Below are positions 18,290-27,797 of a stretch of 64,000 nt of DNA, in pieces. The notes beneath the pieces are model-generated. The model saw nothing but the letters and a program-made list of their open reading frames with translations. It was not told the origin of the DNA and ran no database searches. The DNA is from Synechococcales cyanobacterium C42_A2020_086 (lineage in GTDB: Bacteria; Cyanobacteriota; Cyanobacteriia; Elainellales; Elainellaceae): positions 548,993-612,992 of the forward strand of contig JACYLU010000015.1 in the NCBI GenBank assembly GCA_015272325.1, read 5' to 3'. Each line of letters opens with the position of its first letter. The first letter of the stretch is position 1. A program made the translations under genes and the position numbers.

Positions 18290-18307
18290 GGGTAGCCTGC
18301 GCTACCC
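18290..18307. terminator. Hairpin between convergent genes
   Basis: GGGTAGC-CTGC-GCTACCC forms a seven-bp stem between the DUF2993 gene and the leftward PF04020-like gene. No T-tract of note follows on either strand, so it would be a weak or factor-assisted bidirectional terminator. Confidence 0.4.
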
Positions 18308-18375
18308 TTCAGACAACCCATAACGGTGCCTAGGTGTATGCGATGAGTATCCAAAGCTAGGGTGAAAAAGGCAGA

Positions 18376-18753
18376 TTACAGCGTTGCAGGAACTAACCCC
18401 ACATTAGCCAGAATTGTAAAGAGAATACTATTGACGATGCTAAGCGCGATGGCTCCTAAGAGAGCACTGACTAGCCCCCGGAGACGAAACCCCTCTACAA
18501 GTTTGGCGGTCAATCCAAAGATGATGGCGTTTAACACGAAAGAAAATAGCCCAAAGGTCAGAAAATTAATCGGAAGGGTTAGAAAAGCGAGAATCGGTCG
18601 CACAAACGCATTTAATAAACCAAACACAACGCCCGAGATTAGAGCCTTGCCCGGGCTATCGACTTCTACTCCTAGGAAGGGAATATAGGAAATAATTAGC
18701 AAACTGATTGCTGTAATCACCGCGGCAATAATGAAACTCAAAAGCCCGCCCAT
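18376..18753 (-). CDS. Phage-holin-4-like (PF04020/DUF360) small membrane protein
   Basis: A 125-residue protein with four hydrophobic helices and the family pattern VDSPGKALISGVVFGLLNAF and FGLTAKLVEGFRLRG. It is an integral membrane protein of unknown function, widespread in cyanobacteria and not phage-specific despite the family name. A paralogue lies at 20037-20399 with the same order of motifs; the epimerase gene sits between them. Confidence 0.85.
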   Translation of the reverse strand: MGGLLSFIIAAVITAISLLIISYIPFLGVEVDSPGKALISGVVFGLLNAFVRPILAFLTLPINFLTFGLFSFVLNAIIFGLTAKLVEGFRLRGLVSALLGAIALSIVNSILFTILANVGLVPATL

Positions 18754-18816
18754 GGTCTTACTTTCCTTGCTTACAAAAACTAGTCAAGATTAGTAAAAGG
18801 CAGAGCCTTCGTGATG

Positions 18817-19800
18817 TCAATATCTCGGCTGGCGCTTTGAGCTCCGACGAGCGGGAATGCCGCTGAGCTTGAGGAGGTCGGTAATGCTGGCGCAATAAAC
18901 CGGCAAACCGAAGGTAGCAGGAGTGACTGGGTGTTGATAGGTGAAATGCCGATAGTCTAGGCAAAAGCGATCCCAAGCAGCGACTTGAATTCGGAAGAGC
19001 TGAATCAGCAGATTCGCGAGCCGCAGCGATAGCGGGATCCGGAAATAAATTCGCTTATTGAGATAGGCGCAGACTTCTTCTACCGCCCGATCAACCTGCG
19101 TCACAGGATTGCCCAGCACCAATTCTCGGGGGTCTTCTGGTGCCGGGGGCTGATCGACGAGGTGTACTACAATCCGCGCAATGTCCTGAGCGTGGATGAA
19201 GTGAAAACTAGAATCAGCTCGCAGAAAGCGGATCACATCGATCCAGCGCAGCACGTCTTTGATACCAGCCGACAGGTGGGAGTAGGGCTTTTGGGCATCA
19301 CCACCAAACACCAGCGTTGGAAACAGTGTCGTAATTTGCGGAGCGATCGCCAGCTTCGATAGCTGCTGATGACACAGGTATTTAGTTTTGATGTAATCGG
19401 TGCCGATCTCACCGGCTTGCGGCAGTGGACGATTCTGGCGATCGAGAATGCTGGCAGTCGAGAAATATAGCACCTGCTCGCAGACATTTGGATCGAGCAG
19501 ATTCAGCAGCCGGGTTGTTTTGGCGACGTTGATGTCGTAGGTCTCTCGGGGATCACCCCATGCGGTTGCAGCCAGAATGGCGCAGTCCATAGTTTGCAGC
19601 AGCCGCCCCACCTGCTCGATCTCGCGCAGATCGCCAGGAATAATCGTGATTCCAGGACGAGCGCTGTAGTCAAACTTCAGCTTCTGCGGATCGCGAACAA
19701 AGAAAAACAGATCGTGGGAGGTCTGCTGAATCAGCGCATCGGCGATGTAGTGACCAATACAGCCACTAGCGCCCGTCATAAAGATCCGTTTAGAGAGCAT
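18817..19800 (-). CDS. NAD-dependent epimerase/dehydratase family protein
   Basis: A 327-residue extended SDR. The nucleotide-binding motif MTGASGCIGHYIADAL is at residues 8-23, followed by acidic VRDPQKLKFD and IPGDLREIEQV. The active-site segment is QVLYFSTASILDR...DYIKTKYLCH, where a Y-x3-K motif (YIKTK) is present. The substrate is unknown; long-chain SDRs of this type often act on isoprenoid or sugar derivatives. No strong ribosome binding site precedes ATG 19800. Confidence 0.82.
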   Translation of the reverse strand: MLSKRIFMTGASGCIGHYIADALIQQTSHDLFFFVRDPQKLKFDYSARPGITIIPGDLREIEQVGRLLQTMDCAILAATAWGDPRETYDINVAKTTRLLNLLDPNVCEQVLYFSTASILDRQNRPLPQAGEIGTDYIKTKYLCHQQLSKLAIAPQITTLFPTLVFGGDAQKPYSHLSAGIKDVLRWIDVIRFLRADSSFHFIHAQDIARIVVHLVDQPPAPEDPRELVLGNPVTQVDRAVEEVCAYLNKRIYFRIPLSLRLANLLIQLFRIQVAAWDRFCLDYRHFTYQHPVTPATFGLPVYCASITDLLKLSGIPARRSSKRQPRY

Positions 19801-19876
19801 GAGAGCAACAACAACCCGTTAGCAGGGAGGGCAAAGGATGAATTTTGTTATACCCGATTCTGGGAATCAGGGGACA

Positions 19877-19916
19877 GGGGTCCAATCATTTTTCGGATCC
19901 CCAGACCTTGGACCCC
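19877..19916. repeat. Nine-bp inverted repeat, intergenic
   Basis: GGGGTCCAA (19877-19885) and TTGGACCCC (19908-19916) could form a nine-bp stem with a 22-nt loop. It lies between two leftward genes (20037-20399 and 18817-19800), with ctaaaaatcatccttttc to the right. A terminator or processing site for the upstream PF04020-like gene is possible. Confidence 0.35.
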
Positions 19917-20036
19917 AGATCTAAAAATCATCCTTTTCTAAAGCCTTGATTTGCTGGTTCAGCAGCTATCTCAGCTCGCCCTCTATGCCTTGCTGCTTAG
20001 AAGACAGTGAACCGCCAGTGTCGAGCTAGGTCATGA

Positions 20037-20399
20037 CTAAGCCGTGACTAAGCCCACCTGCCGCAGGAGAAAGAACAGAATGGAATTGACTAGACTGAGG
20101 GCAATGGCTCCCAAAATGGCGCTGCCTAGGCCCCAGCGCAAACGGAACCCTTCCACTAGCCAGGCGGTTAGGCCAAACACAATAATGCTGCCAATTAAAG
20201 GAATTAAGCCGAGGCTAATAATGGCATTAAAGGTCCTAAACCAATTCGGAAATAAGCCCCAGATACCGTTGAATGCGCCAATAATGCCGCCCGCAATCAG
20301 GGCGATGAAGGGGTTATCCACTTCGACCCCCAGAGGCAGTTTCGAGATAATCAAAAGACTAATGGCTAAAACAACCACAGAGATGAGAAAACCAACCAT
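20037..20399 (-). CDS. Phage-holin-4-like (PF04020/DUF360) small membrane protein, paralogue
   Basis: A 120-residue paralogue of 18376-18753, sharing VDNPFIALIAGGIIGAFNG and FGLTAWLVEGFRLRWGLGSA and a C-terminal hydrophobic helix ending RQVGLVTA. ATG 20399 follows GAGGAGTGTCACC, a good ribosome binding site. Its function is unknown. Confidence 0.85.
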   Translation of the reverse strand: MVGFLISVVVLAISLLIISKLPLGVEVDNPFIALIAGGIIGAFNGIWGLFPNWFRTFNAIISLGLIPLIGSIIVFGLTAWLVEGFRLRWGLGSAILGAIALSLVNSILFFLLRQVGLVTA

Positions 20400-20528
20400 G
20401 GTGACACTCCTCAGATATAGCTATTTTATAGACATAAATAACTATACGGTGAGACTGCCGTTTAATGAAGTAAACCGCTAGACGCTAGTTCGTTAGCTTG
20501 TTGGTTGGTTTACTGGTTGGCTTGCTGG

Positions 20529-22124
20529 TTAGCTTAACTGTACTACCGGACAATCCTCTAGCAGCGTGCGCAAGGTCAGCAGGTCTTCGACGGTAATCCG
20601 CAAAAACCGTGACTCATCAACTCGGAACAAAATTTTGATTCGGTCATTGCCTGGATAGCCGGGTGGTGTGAGCTGGGCAATTGTGCGGGCATCTCCTTGG
20701 TCGTTCAGCGGCTTCACGGCAATCTGTCCGTTGCTCAGCGTCCGCGTCACCAGCCGATCACCGTCAAAATAGACTTCGGTGCTCCCGGTTTCCGAACCGA
20801 GTTCGCCAATGACCAGCTCTAGGCTCGGCTGATTCTCGACCGATGCCCCCAGCACCAGCTCGACCGGTTCTAGCATCGGGTAGGGCTGCCCCTGTTTGAT
20901 CAGCGGATGCCAGCCGTGGCAGTTGTTGCGTCGGTCCCAGTAGCGAATGCCATAGCTGTGGTAGAGAAAATCTTTGATCTCTACGCCCTGATTGAGCTGC
21001 AGCGCTCCATGGGCAATCGCCTCGAACGGCTTTTCCGAGCGGATTTTTTCCACCGGAAAATACTGCTCCACCCACGCTTTGACGGCAGGAATTTGCGCCG
21101 TGCCCCCCACCAACAGCACCGCGTCGATATCAGCTGGAGTCAGCCCCTGCCGCTGTGCCTGCTGCAACACCTGCGTCATCGAGGTATCGAGCCGCTCAAA
21201 AAACTGGTGCTGCCGCAAAATCTCCTCAAAGCCATCGCGATCGAGCCGCAGCTCGTAGCTTTCCAGCGTCTCATCGTTAAAGTAGACTTCGCTGGCGTCG
21301 GTATGCTGCGAGAGGTGCACCTTCAGCCGTTCGGCCAGCCGCAGCGTTAGCGGTGAGGTTGTCAATCCTTGGGTCTGAGCGAAATAGTCTACTAGCCAGT
21401 GGTCGAGGTCTGCTCCACCTAGGTTTTGTCCTGCTTTAGCCAACACTCGCGCCAGCTTCGGGCGTTGGGCCGATTCCTCTAGCACTTTCTTGCCCCACTT
21501 CAGCAGAAATCCCACTGGCTTTTGCGACTGCCGACCGCCTTCTAGCCTCACCAGCGACAGATCCAGCGTGCCACCACCAAAATCGATCACTAGCAGCGTC
21601 CCTTGATTCGCTAGGCCGTAGCCCAGCGCGGCCGCGGTCGGTTCATCAAGCATCCGCACCTGCTGCACAGCCGGCAGCAACTGACACACCTGCGTCAGCC
21701 AATGGCGATAGGCCTCAAAACTATCGACCGGCACCGTAAATACCAGCGAGTTGATCTCGGGTTCGTAAGCCTGCAACTGCTGCAGCACGCGGCTGAGAAA
21801 CCACTGCCCCGCCTGCTCGAAGGTCACGATGCGCCCGTCTAGTTCTGGCAGAAAACCCTGAATATCAGCGCCAATGCCCCGCTTGAAATTGCGAAAGAAA
21901 CGCGAATCGCTGCCCAGATCCAACCCGCGATCGCGAACTGCCTGCCCTGCGACCACCTCACCTCGGCTGCCATCTTCCACATACACGAGGCTAGGAATCA
22001 AGGGCGGATTGTTGCCTAACTGCTGCGATAAGCCCGCAAGAGCCAAGGTTTCCGGCTGCTGGGTGGCGGCATTCCAGCGTCCGACGACCGTGTTACTGGT
22101 TCCAAAGTCAATTGCATACACCAT
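20529..22124 (-). CDS. Hsp70-family ATPase (short DnaK-like)
   Basis: A 531-residue protein with the actin-like ATPase motifs IDFGTSNT (residues 5-12), LVIDFGGGTLDLSLV (near 181) and VLLVGGTAQIPAVKAWVEQYF (near 338). The substrate-binding part is short compared with canonical DnaK (about 640 residues) and lacks the C-terminal lid. It is one of the divergent Hsp70-like proteins common in cyanobacteria and may not be a general chaperone. It follows the YciI gene by nine bp and is probably translated from the same transcript. Confidence 0.9.
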   Translation of the reverse strand: MVYAIDFGTSNTVVGRWNAATQQPETLALAGLSQQLGNNPPLIPSLVYVEDGSRGEVVAGQAVRDRGLDLGSDSRFFRNFKRGIGADIQGFLPELDGRIVTFEQAGQWFLSRVLQQLQAYEPEINSLVFTVPVDSFEAYRHWLTQVCQLLPAVQQVRMLDEPTAAALGYGLANQGTLLVIDFGGGTLDLSLVRLEGGRQSQKPVGFLLKWGKKVLEESAQRPKLARVLAKAGQNLGGADLDHWLVDYFAQTQGLTTSPLTLRLAERLKVHLSQHTDASEVYFNDETLESYELRLDRDGFEEILRQHQFFERLDTSMTQVLQQAQRQGLTPADIDAVLLVGGTAQIPAVKAWVEQYFPVEKIRSEKPFEAIAHGALQLNQGVEIKDFLYHSYGIRYWDRRNNCHGWHPLIKQGQPYPMLEPVELVLGASVENQPSLELVIGELGSETGSTEVYFDGDRLVTRTLSNGQIAVKPLNDQGDARTIAQLTPPGYPGNDRIKILFRVDESRFLRITVEDLLTLRTLLEDCPVVQLS

Positions 22125-22133
22125 GGCGTTTTT

Positions 22134-22403
22134 TCAGAAAGCCTGAATCCACTCCTTAACGTTGTAGGATGTCCAGATCCCGTGTTGCCAATACGGATCA
22201 TCTTCGATCAGGCGGCGTACGGTGGCCTCATCGGGAGCGTCATAGATACCAAAGACCTGAGTTAAATCTTGGGTGGGTCCAAGGGTGACGAGCTGCCCAT
22301 CTTGCTTGAGTTGCGCCAAGCGATCTAAATGAGCCTGACGGTAGGGCGCTCGCTTTTCCAGCACGTTATCGCAGTAGCTGCCCCAGAGGACGTACTTCGG
22401 CAT
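22134..22403 (-). CDS. YciI family protein
   Basis: An 89-residue protein with the YciI pattern: VLWGSYCDNVLEKRAPYRQAH, a TLGPT turn and DDPYWQHGIWTSYNVKEW. The family has a dimeric ferredoxin-like fold with a conserved His/Asp pair, and the biochemical role of most members is unknown. It lies directly upstream of the Hsp70-like gene on the same strand. Confidence 0.85.
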   Translation of the reverse strand: MPKYVLWGSYCDNVLEKRAPYRQAHLDRLAQLKQDGQLVTLGPTQDLTQVFGIYDAPDEATVRRLIEDDPYWQHGIWTSYNVKEWIQAF

Positions 22404-22485
22404 AGCCAGACAGTGAACATGAAGGGAATAATCAATGACTTTACCGTACTTTGAGGGGCTTGAGAGCAGCAGGGAGTCCTGGAAC

Positions 22486-22530
22486 TTCCCTCTGGTTCCC
22501 TAGTTGGTTCCCTGGTCGTTTCCCTGGAGG
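22486..22530. repeat. Short tandem TTCCCT repeats downstream of sbcC
   Basis: TTCCCT occurs at 22486, 22496, 22508 and 22520, the last three at 12-bp spacing (GGTTCCCTAGTT-type units). The array lies just beyond the stop codon of sbcC and upstream of the YciI gene. It may be a slippage-derived minisatellite or a processing site. Confidence 0.45.
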
Positions 22531-22535
22531 CAGGG

Positions 22536-25500
22536 TTAGGCATAGAGCTGCAACTGTGAGCCTTCGTCCGTTTTAGAGACTTCAATCCGCGTTTGGAAGG
22601 CTTCCTTGAGATGCGGCATATGGGTAACAGTGAGGATACAAGCAAAGTCTGAGGCAATGGTGTTGATCGCGCCGATCAATCGATCGCAGCCCGCCTCATC
22701 TTGGGTGCCGAAGCCTTCATCAATGATGAGCATTTGCAGAGCTGTTCCCGAGCGCTGTGCCAGCATTCGTGCCAGAGCTAGGCGGATGGCAAAATTCACC
22801 CGAAATGCTTCCCCCCCGGAATAGGTTTCGTAGGGGCGGGTGCCCTGCAAGTCGCTGATGTAAATATCGAGGGTGTCAATGAGTTTGGCGGTAGGGGTTG
22901 ATTTGCGTCCTGCCCGCTGGGTAACGAACTGAATATGCAGCTGATTGGCGCTCAGTCGCCCCAGAATCTGATTGGTTTCCGCCTCAAATTGCGGCAAGAT
23001 GTTCTCAATCATTAAGGCTTGGATGCCGTTTTTGCCGAAAGCCTGCGATAGCTCTTGGTAGACGCGCAGCTGCCGCCGCACCGTTTGCAGTTGGGTTGTG
23101 AGCGCCGAAGATTGGATGCTGAGAGATTCTAGATGGTGCTGCTGCTGCTGCAAGCGTCCTAGCTGGTTCAAGCAGTCATCGAGTTGTGTTCGCCGCTGCT
23201 GGAGTTGCTGCTCCAAGGTTTGGATCGCGGCATCCGGATCAGGGGTTGCCTCCAATTGCGCCTGCAGCTCGTTGACCTGAGCGGTTAGGGTTTCTAGCGC
23301 TTGAGTGCGGTTGACCCACAGATCGGACAGTTCGCAAAGGCGTTGCTGCACCTGGGGATAGCACTGCTGCGCTTGCTGGAGTTCTTGGTAGCGCAACTGC
23401 CATACTTGCGCCTGTCGCAATTGCTGTCGCAGGGCCGTGTGGTGTTCGGCATTGTAGCCCAGTGCCTCCAGTTGAGTAGTGGATGCGGCCAACTGCTGGG
23501 CCAAGGGTGATGCCTGGATCGTTGCTAGCTGCTGTTGCAGGTCGGCCAGCGTTGCCTCCAGTTCGGGCTGGCGTTCGGCAAGCTGCCCCCAACGACGCTG
23601 AGCCTGCCGCAGTTCCGCCTGCTTTACTTCTGCCCAGCGCCAGCGATCGACCTGTCCTCGAGCCAGTGCATGATTGCGGTCATCATAGTTCAACTGCTGC
23701 AGCGAACGGTCCAGCAACTGCAGCTCTTGCTGGAGATCAGTCGCATAGTCCTGTTGCTGAAGCGAACGCTCTAGGGTTGCCTGCTCCGTCATTAGCTGCT
23801 GCAAGCGGGACTGCGCCTGAAGACTGCCCTGCCACTGTTCCTGCAGTTTGCCTCGCTGTTCTAGCACATCGCCATACTGTGCCAGCTCTTTTTCTAGCTC
23901 GCGGTACTCTTGCCGCAAAACGCGAATTTCCCGATCAGACGTGGTGAGCTGCTCGCGAATCACCCAGAGTTGCCTTCGCAATTCCTCTTGTTCTGTCTGA
24001 TGGCGCTCCAGCACGAGTTGCCAATGCTGCTCATCGAGTGGGCGGTTGCACAGCGGACAAGGTGGATAGGCGGCCGTTGCCAGCAGCGATGGCTGCACCG
24101 ATTGCAAAGCGACCCGTGCTCCTTCTTGCTGCTCCCAGCGATCGCTGCGGTTGCCGCTACCGTTCCCGGCTTGCAGCATCAGCATCTTGTGTTCCAGTTC
24201 GGCGAGTCCACGTTCGCATTCCCGCTGCTGTTCTTGCAGCCGTTCTAGAAATGCCCGTCGCTCAACACCCTTTTCCCGCACCTGCTGCTGGTAGAAGCGC
24301 CGCTTTTCTAGATATTCGATCTGGTTGGCAACCGTCTGCACCGCCTGCTGTAGATGGGATTGCCCCTGCTGCTGGGTTTCCAACTGCTGCCTCAGAGACT
24401 GTAGCTCCTCTAGCCGCGCCAGAATTCGGGCTTGGGCACGGTCAATCTGGCTCTGCACCTGCTGGCGGCGCTGCAGCAATGGAGCTGCCTGCATCTGGAG
24501 TTGGTCAAACTCAATCAGCCGCTGGCGAGCCTGGCGCAACTGCTCTGCCGCGGACTCAATCTCATCGCGTTTCAGCAAAACTCGCTGCAACTCCTGCTGC
24601 TGTTGCTGCACCAACTCCAACTGGGCCTGGGTTTGCCGCAGCCGGTCTTTAAGGGTTTCGGTGTGGATCGCCAACTGTTGCTGCTGCTGCTGACAGCGAG
24701 CTTGCAGCGCTTGATAGGCTTGAAAGGCAGTGCTTTGGATCTCCTCCTGCCGCTGCAACTGTTGCAGATGGGCATAGTGACTGGCAATGGTTTCCGCCTC
24801 TTGAAGCACCGCCATTAACTGTTGCTGCTGCTGCTGCGCTGCCTGTAATTCTGCCTGCAATCGCTGGCAATCTTGCGCGAGGTGCTGCTGCTGTTGGCGC
24901 TGTAGAGCGAGCTGTTGCAGCCCAGTTTGCCGTTGCTGCTGCTGCGCTTGCAACCGCCGTAGCTGTGTGGCATCGGCATCCTGCTGCTGTTGCAGTTCTT
25001 GTCGTCGAGCAGACAGTCGCTGTTGCTCTGCTGCCAATGCCTCTCGCTGCTGTAGTTGGGCAGTCATGGTCTCCAGCGTCCGTTCTAGAACGGTACATTC
25101 AGCCTTTAACTGCCGTGATTGCTCTTTGGATCGCTCTGCCAGCACATCGTACTGGTCCAGCTTCAGCAAATCGGCCAGGATCTGCTTGCGCTCGGTGGGG
25201 CGTTTCAGCATGAATTCATCGGCTCGCCCCTGCCGCAAATAGGCGGAATTAATGAACGTGTCGTAATCCAGCTTCAGGTGTTGCAAAATTCGCTGCTGAG
25301 TGGCCCGCAACCCCTTCTCGGTGAGGCTGCGAAACCCGCTAGGAGTTTGCACCTGAAACTCTAGGGTGCTGGCTTGCCCCCGGTGGCGCGTGCGGATGAT
25401 GCGATAGGTGTGCTGGTGGCACTGAAACATAAAGTCCACCGAGGCTTCCGTGCTGCCTTGGTGGAGCACATCATCTTCGGTTTGGGCCCGGCTCTGCCCC

Positions 25501-25646
25501 CACACCACCCAGGTTATCGCTTCCAGCAATGATGATTTTCCGGCACCGTTGGCACCACAAATACAGGCAACATGCAGACCGCGAAAATCCAGTGTTGCTT
25601 CCCGATAACTGAGAAAGTTTTTAATGGTTAACTGAAGCGGAATCAC
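22536..25646 (-). CDS. sbcC: Exonuclease SbcC (SMC-like ATPase subunit)
   Basis: A 1036-residue SMC/Rad50-like protein. It has Walker A GANGAGKSSL near residues 33-42, a very long Gln-rich coiled coil, a zinc hook CPLC near 530, a second coiled coil, then the ABC signature YSGGEAFRVNF and Walker B LQMLIIDEGFG. With SbcD it cuts hairpin and cruciform DNA and processes double-strand breaks. The start is GTG (IPLQLTIKNFLSYREA). The partner sbcD is not in the window. The coiled coils are so rich in CAG/CTG codons that the opposite strand stays open for long stretches. Confidence 0.95.
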   Translation of the reverse strand: MIPLQLTIKNFLSYREATLDFRGLHVACICGANGAGKSSLLEAITWVVWGQSRAQTEDDVLHQGSTEASVDFMFQCHQHTYRIIRTRHRGQASTLEFQVQTPSGFRSLTEKGLRATQQRILQHLKLDYDTFINSAYLRQGRADEFMLKRPTERKQILADLLKLDQYDVLAERSKEQSRQLKAECTVLERTLETMTAQLQQREALAAEQQRLSARRQELQQQQDADATQLRRLQAQQQQRQTGLQQLALQRQQQQHLAQDCQRLQAELQAAQQQQQQLMAVLQEAETIASHYAHLQQLQRQEEIQSTAFQAYQALQARCQQQQQQLAIHTETLKDRLRQTQAQLELVQQQQQELQRVLLKRDEIESAAEQLRQARQRLIEFDQLQMQAAPLLQRRQQVQSQIDRAQARILARLEELQSLRQQLETQQQGQSHLQQAVQTVANQIEYLEKRRFYQQQVREKGVERRAFLERLQEQQRECERGLAELEHKMLMLQAGNGSGNRSDRWEQQEGARVALQSVQPSLLATAAYPPCPLCNRPLDEQHWQLVLERHQTEQEELRRQLWVIREQLTTSDREIRVLRQEYRELEKELAQYGDVLEQRGKLQEQWQGSLQAQSRLQQLMTEQATLERSLQQQDYATDLQQELQLLDRSLQQLNYDDRNHALARGQVDRWRWAEVKQAELRQAQRRWGQLAERQPELEATLADLQQQLATIQASPLAQQLAASTTQLEALGYNAEHHTALRQQLRQAQVWQLRYQELQQAQQCYPQVQQRLCELSDLWVNRTQALETLTAQVNELQAQLEATPDPDAAIQTLEQQLQQRRTQLDDCLNQLGRLQQQQHHLESLSIQSSALTTQLQTVRRQLRVYQELSQAFGKNGIQALMIENILPQFEAETNQILGRLSANQLHIQFVTQRAGRKSTPTAKLIDTLDIYISDLQGTRPYETYSGGEAFRVNFAIRLALARMLAQRSGTALQMLIIDEGFGTQDEAGCDRLIGAINTIASDFACILTVTHMPHLKEAFQTRIEVSKTDEGSQLQLYA

Positions 25647-25825
25647 AAAAAAGCCTTGCCTGCACTTGATCTAACGATACAGTACACCTGCACTTTGATA
25701 CGATCGAACTTAGTACTTGTGCACTGAATTTGGCAAGTCTTTGGCGATGAGTTAACCATTCGTTGAATGTCACGCGCCAGTGATTGAGATCGGCGTTAAA
25801 TTCGGCATTGGTCAGTCAACCCGCG

Positions 25826-27643
25826 TTAAAACTCTATCTGCTGGTAGTCTGCGATTAGGGCAAAAAAGTCGGACGGCTTGATTTTGAGGGTTTTACGATT
25901 GTCTCCAGTACCGGTGTAAAGCCACTCGCAGTCCTGATCCACAATGGCGCGATCCACAAATTTCAGCAGTGGCACTTCCGACTCAAAGCCAAAAGGCGCG
26001 ATGCCGCCCACCGGAAATCCAAGCTGCAGCACTTCCTTTTCGGTCGCAAACTTGAGTTGATAGGCACTCACCCCCAGCATTGCCGCCACCTTCGCCTTAT
26101 CCACGCGCTTCTCCGAGTGCAGCAACAGCACAATAAATTCGCCGGTTTTCTTGTTGTTAAAAATCAGCGTCTTGATCATGCAGTTGGGAAAGTAGCCAAT
26201 GGTCTTCTTCACGTCCTCCATCGACAGCACCGGCTCATGGTCAATAAAGCTATATTCTGCTTCCTGAACGGTCAATAGCTGCTCTACATTGGCGTAGCCA
26301 GTTGCTTCCCGATGAGTTTTGTGGGCAATCACAATGGCGTAATACCCGTTTTTGCCGTCTTTGTTTTCAGCAAGGGTGCGGTCAGCAAACACAAAGGAGT
26401 TGTAGGCAAACTCATCTTCGAGCAGGCTATTTGGCAAGAGGGCCATAATCATTGGGAAGGTAATGATGGCGTCGATATTAAAGATTTTGTTGATTTCGCC
26501 CTCCACTCCTTCGTCAAACAGCTTGCAAAAAATGTTGAATCGTGTTTTAGGGGTCAGGTTGACTTCTAGAGAGTTGTTGTCTTTGTCGATCTGAGCCACT
26601 AGGGAAGAGTCGCGCCAGCTCGGGGTAACATTCAGCGTAATCGAGTTGGCATTATAGAACGAGACAAAAATATAGCCCCCCGGACGCAGCCATTCATTAA
26701 ATCGTCGCAGCATCGAAGCTGTATCTTCCACAAAGCTGCCCATACCGAAGCTCGCCACAATCAGATCGCACTGTCCGTAGAGCTGATTTTCATCGGTGAG
26801 CTTCTCATACTCGAAATCACTGACCGAGAAAAAAATGTTTTTGATGTCTTTCTCTTTCTTGATGACGTTGGCTTCCCGAATCATATTTGGCGAGAAGTCA
26901 TAACCATAAATATCTTCAAAGTGCCTGGCTAAGGTAAAGCTGTGACGTCCAGTACCGCAGCCTACGTCAACCGCAATCTTCGTGCGATCCTCGCTTTTTA
27001 GCTTCTTGACTAGTTTCAGCAGCCGATCCTCCTCAAAATTCATAAATTCGCGAGTCGCTATTTTGGCTCGCCCATAGTGCTTGTTATAAATAGGAGCGCT
27101 GATTTCCGAAAGCACTAGGTGAAACATTTTGCGCAGCCGTTTAATCAAGCGTTCTGCGACTAGGTTCACCTTCAGCGAGTAAATTAAATCTTCTTCTTTG
27201 ATGGGAATGAAGTAGTTAATTGATTTCGTTTTCAGGACCTCGGACTCGGAAGGAATACCTACCTGAATGATGTCAACGCTGATTTTTTTTAACGACTGTA
27301 GAGTTTCTTCATCGAGCTTGAGCGTAGACCACAGCACAATTCGGTCGATGTTTTCTTTATATTGCAACCGCTCAATTGCGTGCTGCAATTCATAGGAGAA
27401 ATGTCGTTCTTGATGCAAACTAAAGATGGTCAGCAGCCGATAGACCGGAGATTTGTAGATCTCTGGAAATTCCTCGTACGGTTTCGCGAACTCCAGTAGG
27501 ATACAATTCTCACCATCGAGCGACAGTAAGTTGCCGACGTGAGGAAAATGATAGGGTTTGATTTCAAAAAATTTGTTGATTAACCCTTCTGCTTCAAATT
27601 TATCCTTAATGGTAGAAACAATGTGAGACACACTGACTTTCAT
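25826..27643 (-). CDS. Fusion protein: unknown domain + SAM methyltransferase + YbaK-like domain
   Basis: A 605-residue protein with three parts. Residues 1-200 form an unrecognised alpha/beta domain (DGENCILLEFAKPYEEFPEI; IDRIVLWSTLKLDEETLQSL). Residues about 215-430 are a class I methyltransferase with motif I VDVGCGTGRHS near 224-234 and GYDFSPNMIREA. Residues about 445-605 match the YbaK/ProX aminoacyl-tRNA deacylase fold (SMEDVKKTIGYFP, IKTLIFNNKKTGEFIVLLLH, LQLGFPVGGIAPFGFE). Base composition is visibly more AT-rich than in neighbouring genes, suggesting acquisition. No ribosome binding site precedes ATG 27643. Substrates are unknown. Confidence 0.85.
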   Translation of the reverse strand: MKVSVSHIVSTIKDKFEAEGLINKFFEIKPYHFPHVGNLLSLDGENCILLEFAKPYEEFPEIYKSPVYRLLTIFSLHQERHFSYELQHAIERLQYKENIDRIVLWSTLKLDEETLQSLKKISVDIIQVGIPSESEVLKTKSINYFIPIKEEDLIYSLKVNLVAERLIKRLRKMFHLVLSEISAPIYNKHYGRAKIATREFMNFEEDRLLKLVKKLKSEDRTKIAVDVGCGTGRHSFTLARHFEDIYGYDFSPNMIREANVIKKEKDIKNIFFSVSDFEYEKLTDENQLYGQCDLIVASFGMGSFVEDTASMLRRFNEWLRPGGYIFVSFYNANSITLNVTPSWRDSSLVAQIDKDNNSLEVNLTPKTRFNIFCKLFDEGVEGEINKIFNIDAIITFPMIMALLPNSLLEDEFAYNSFVFADRTLAENKDGKNGYYAIVIAHKTHREATGYANVEQLLTVQEAEYSFIDHEPVLSMEDVKKTIGYFPNCMIKTLIFNNKKTGEFIVLLLHSEKRVDKAKVAAMLGVSAYQLKFATEKEVLQLGFPVGGIAPFGFESEVPLLKFVDRAIVDQDCEWLYTGTGDNRKTLKIKPSDFFALIADYQQIEF

Positions 27644-27797
27644 AAATTCGCACTAGCCCGAATCCAAGGTTTAGCATCGGAGCAATGACCCTCCATTATA
27701 GGGATAGAAGCGCAATCCTGCGGTCCCTTCATCCAGTAAGGGAGTAAATAACGGGGTTAGACAGTTTGCTAGAGCATTGCTAGAGCAGATGCCTGGT

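Noticed and set aside
18376..20399. Prophage remnant suggested by the two holin-4-like genes
   Set aside because: PF04020-type proteins are ordinary chromosomal membrane proteins in cyanobacteria and no other phage gene is nearby.
23483..24818. Long + strand open frames (up to 204 codons) opposite sbcC
   Set aside because: They are antisense shadows of the CAG/CTG-rich coiled coils, have Ala/Pro/Leu-biased composition and no ribosome binding site.
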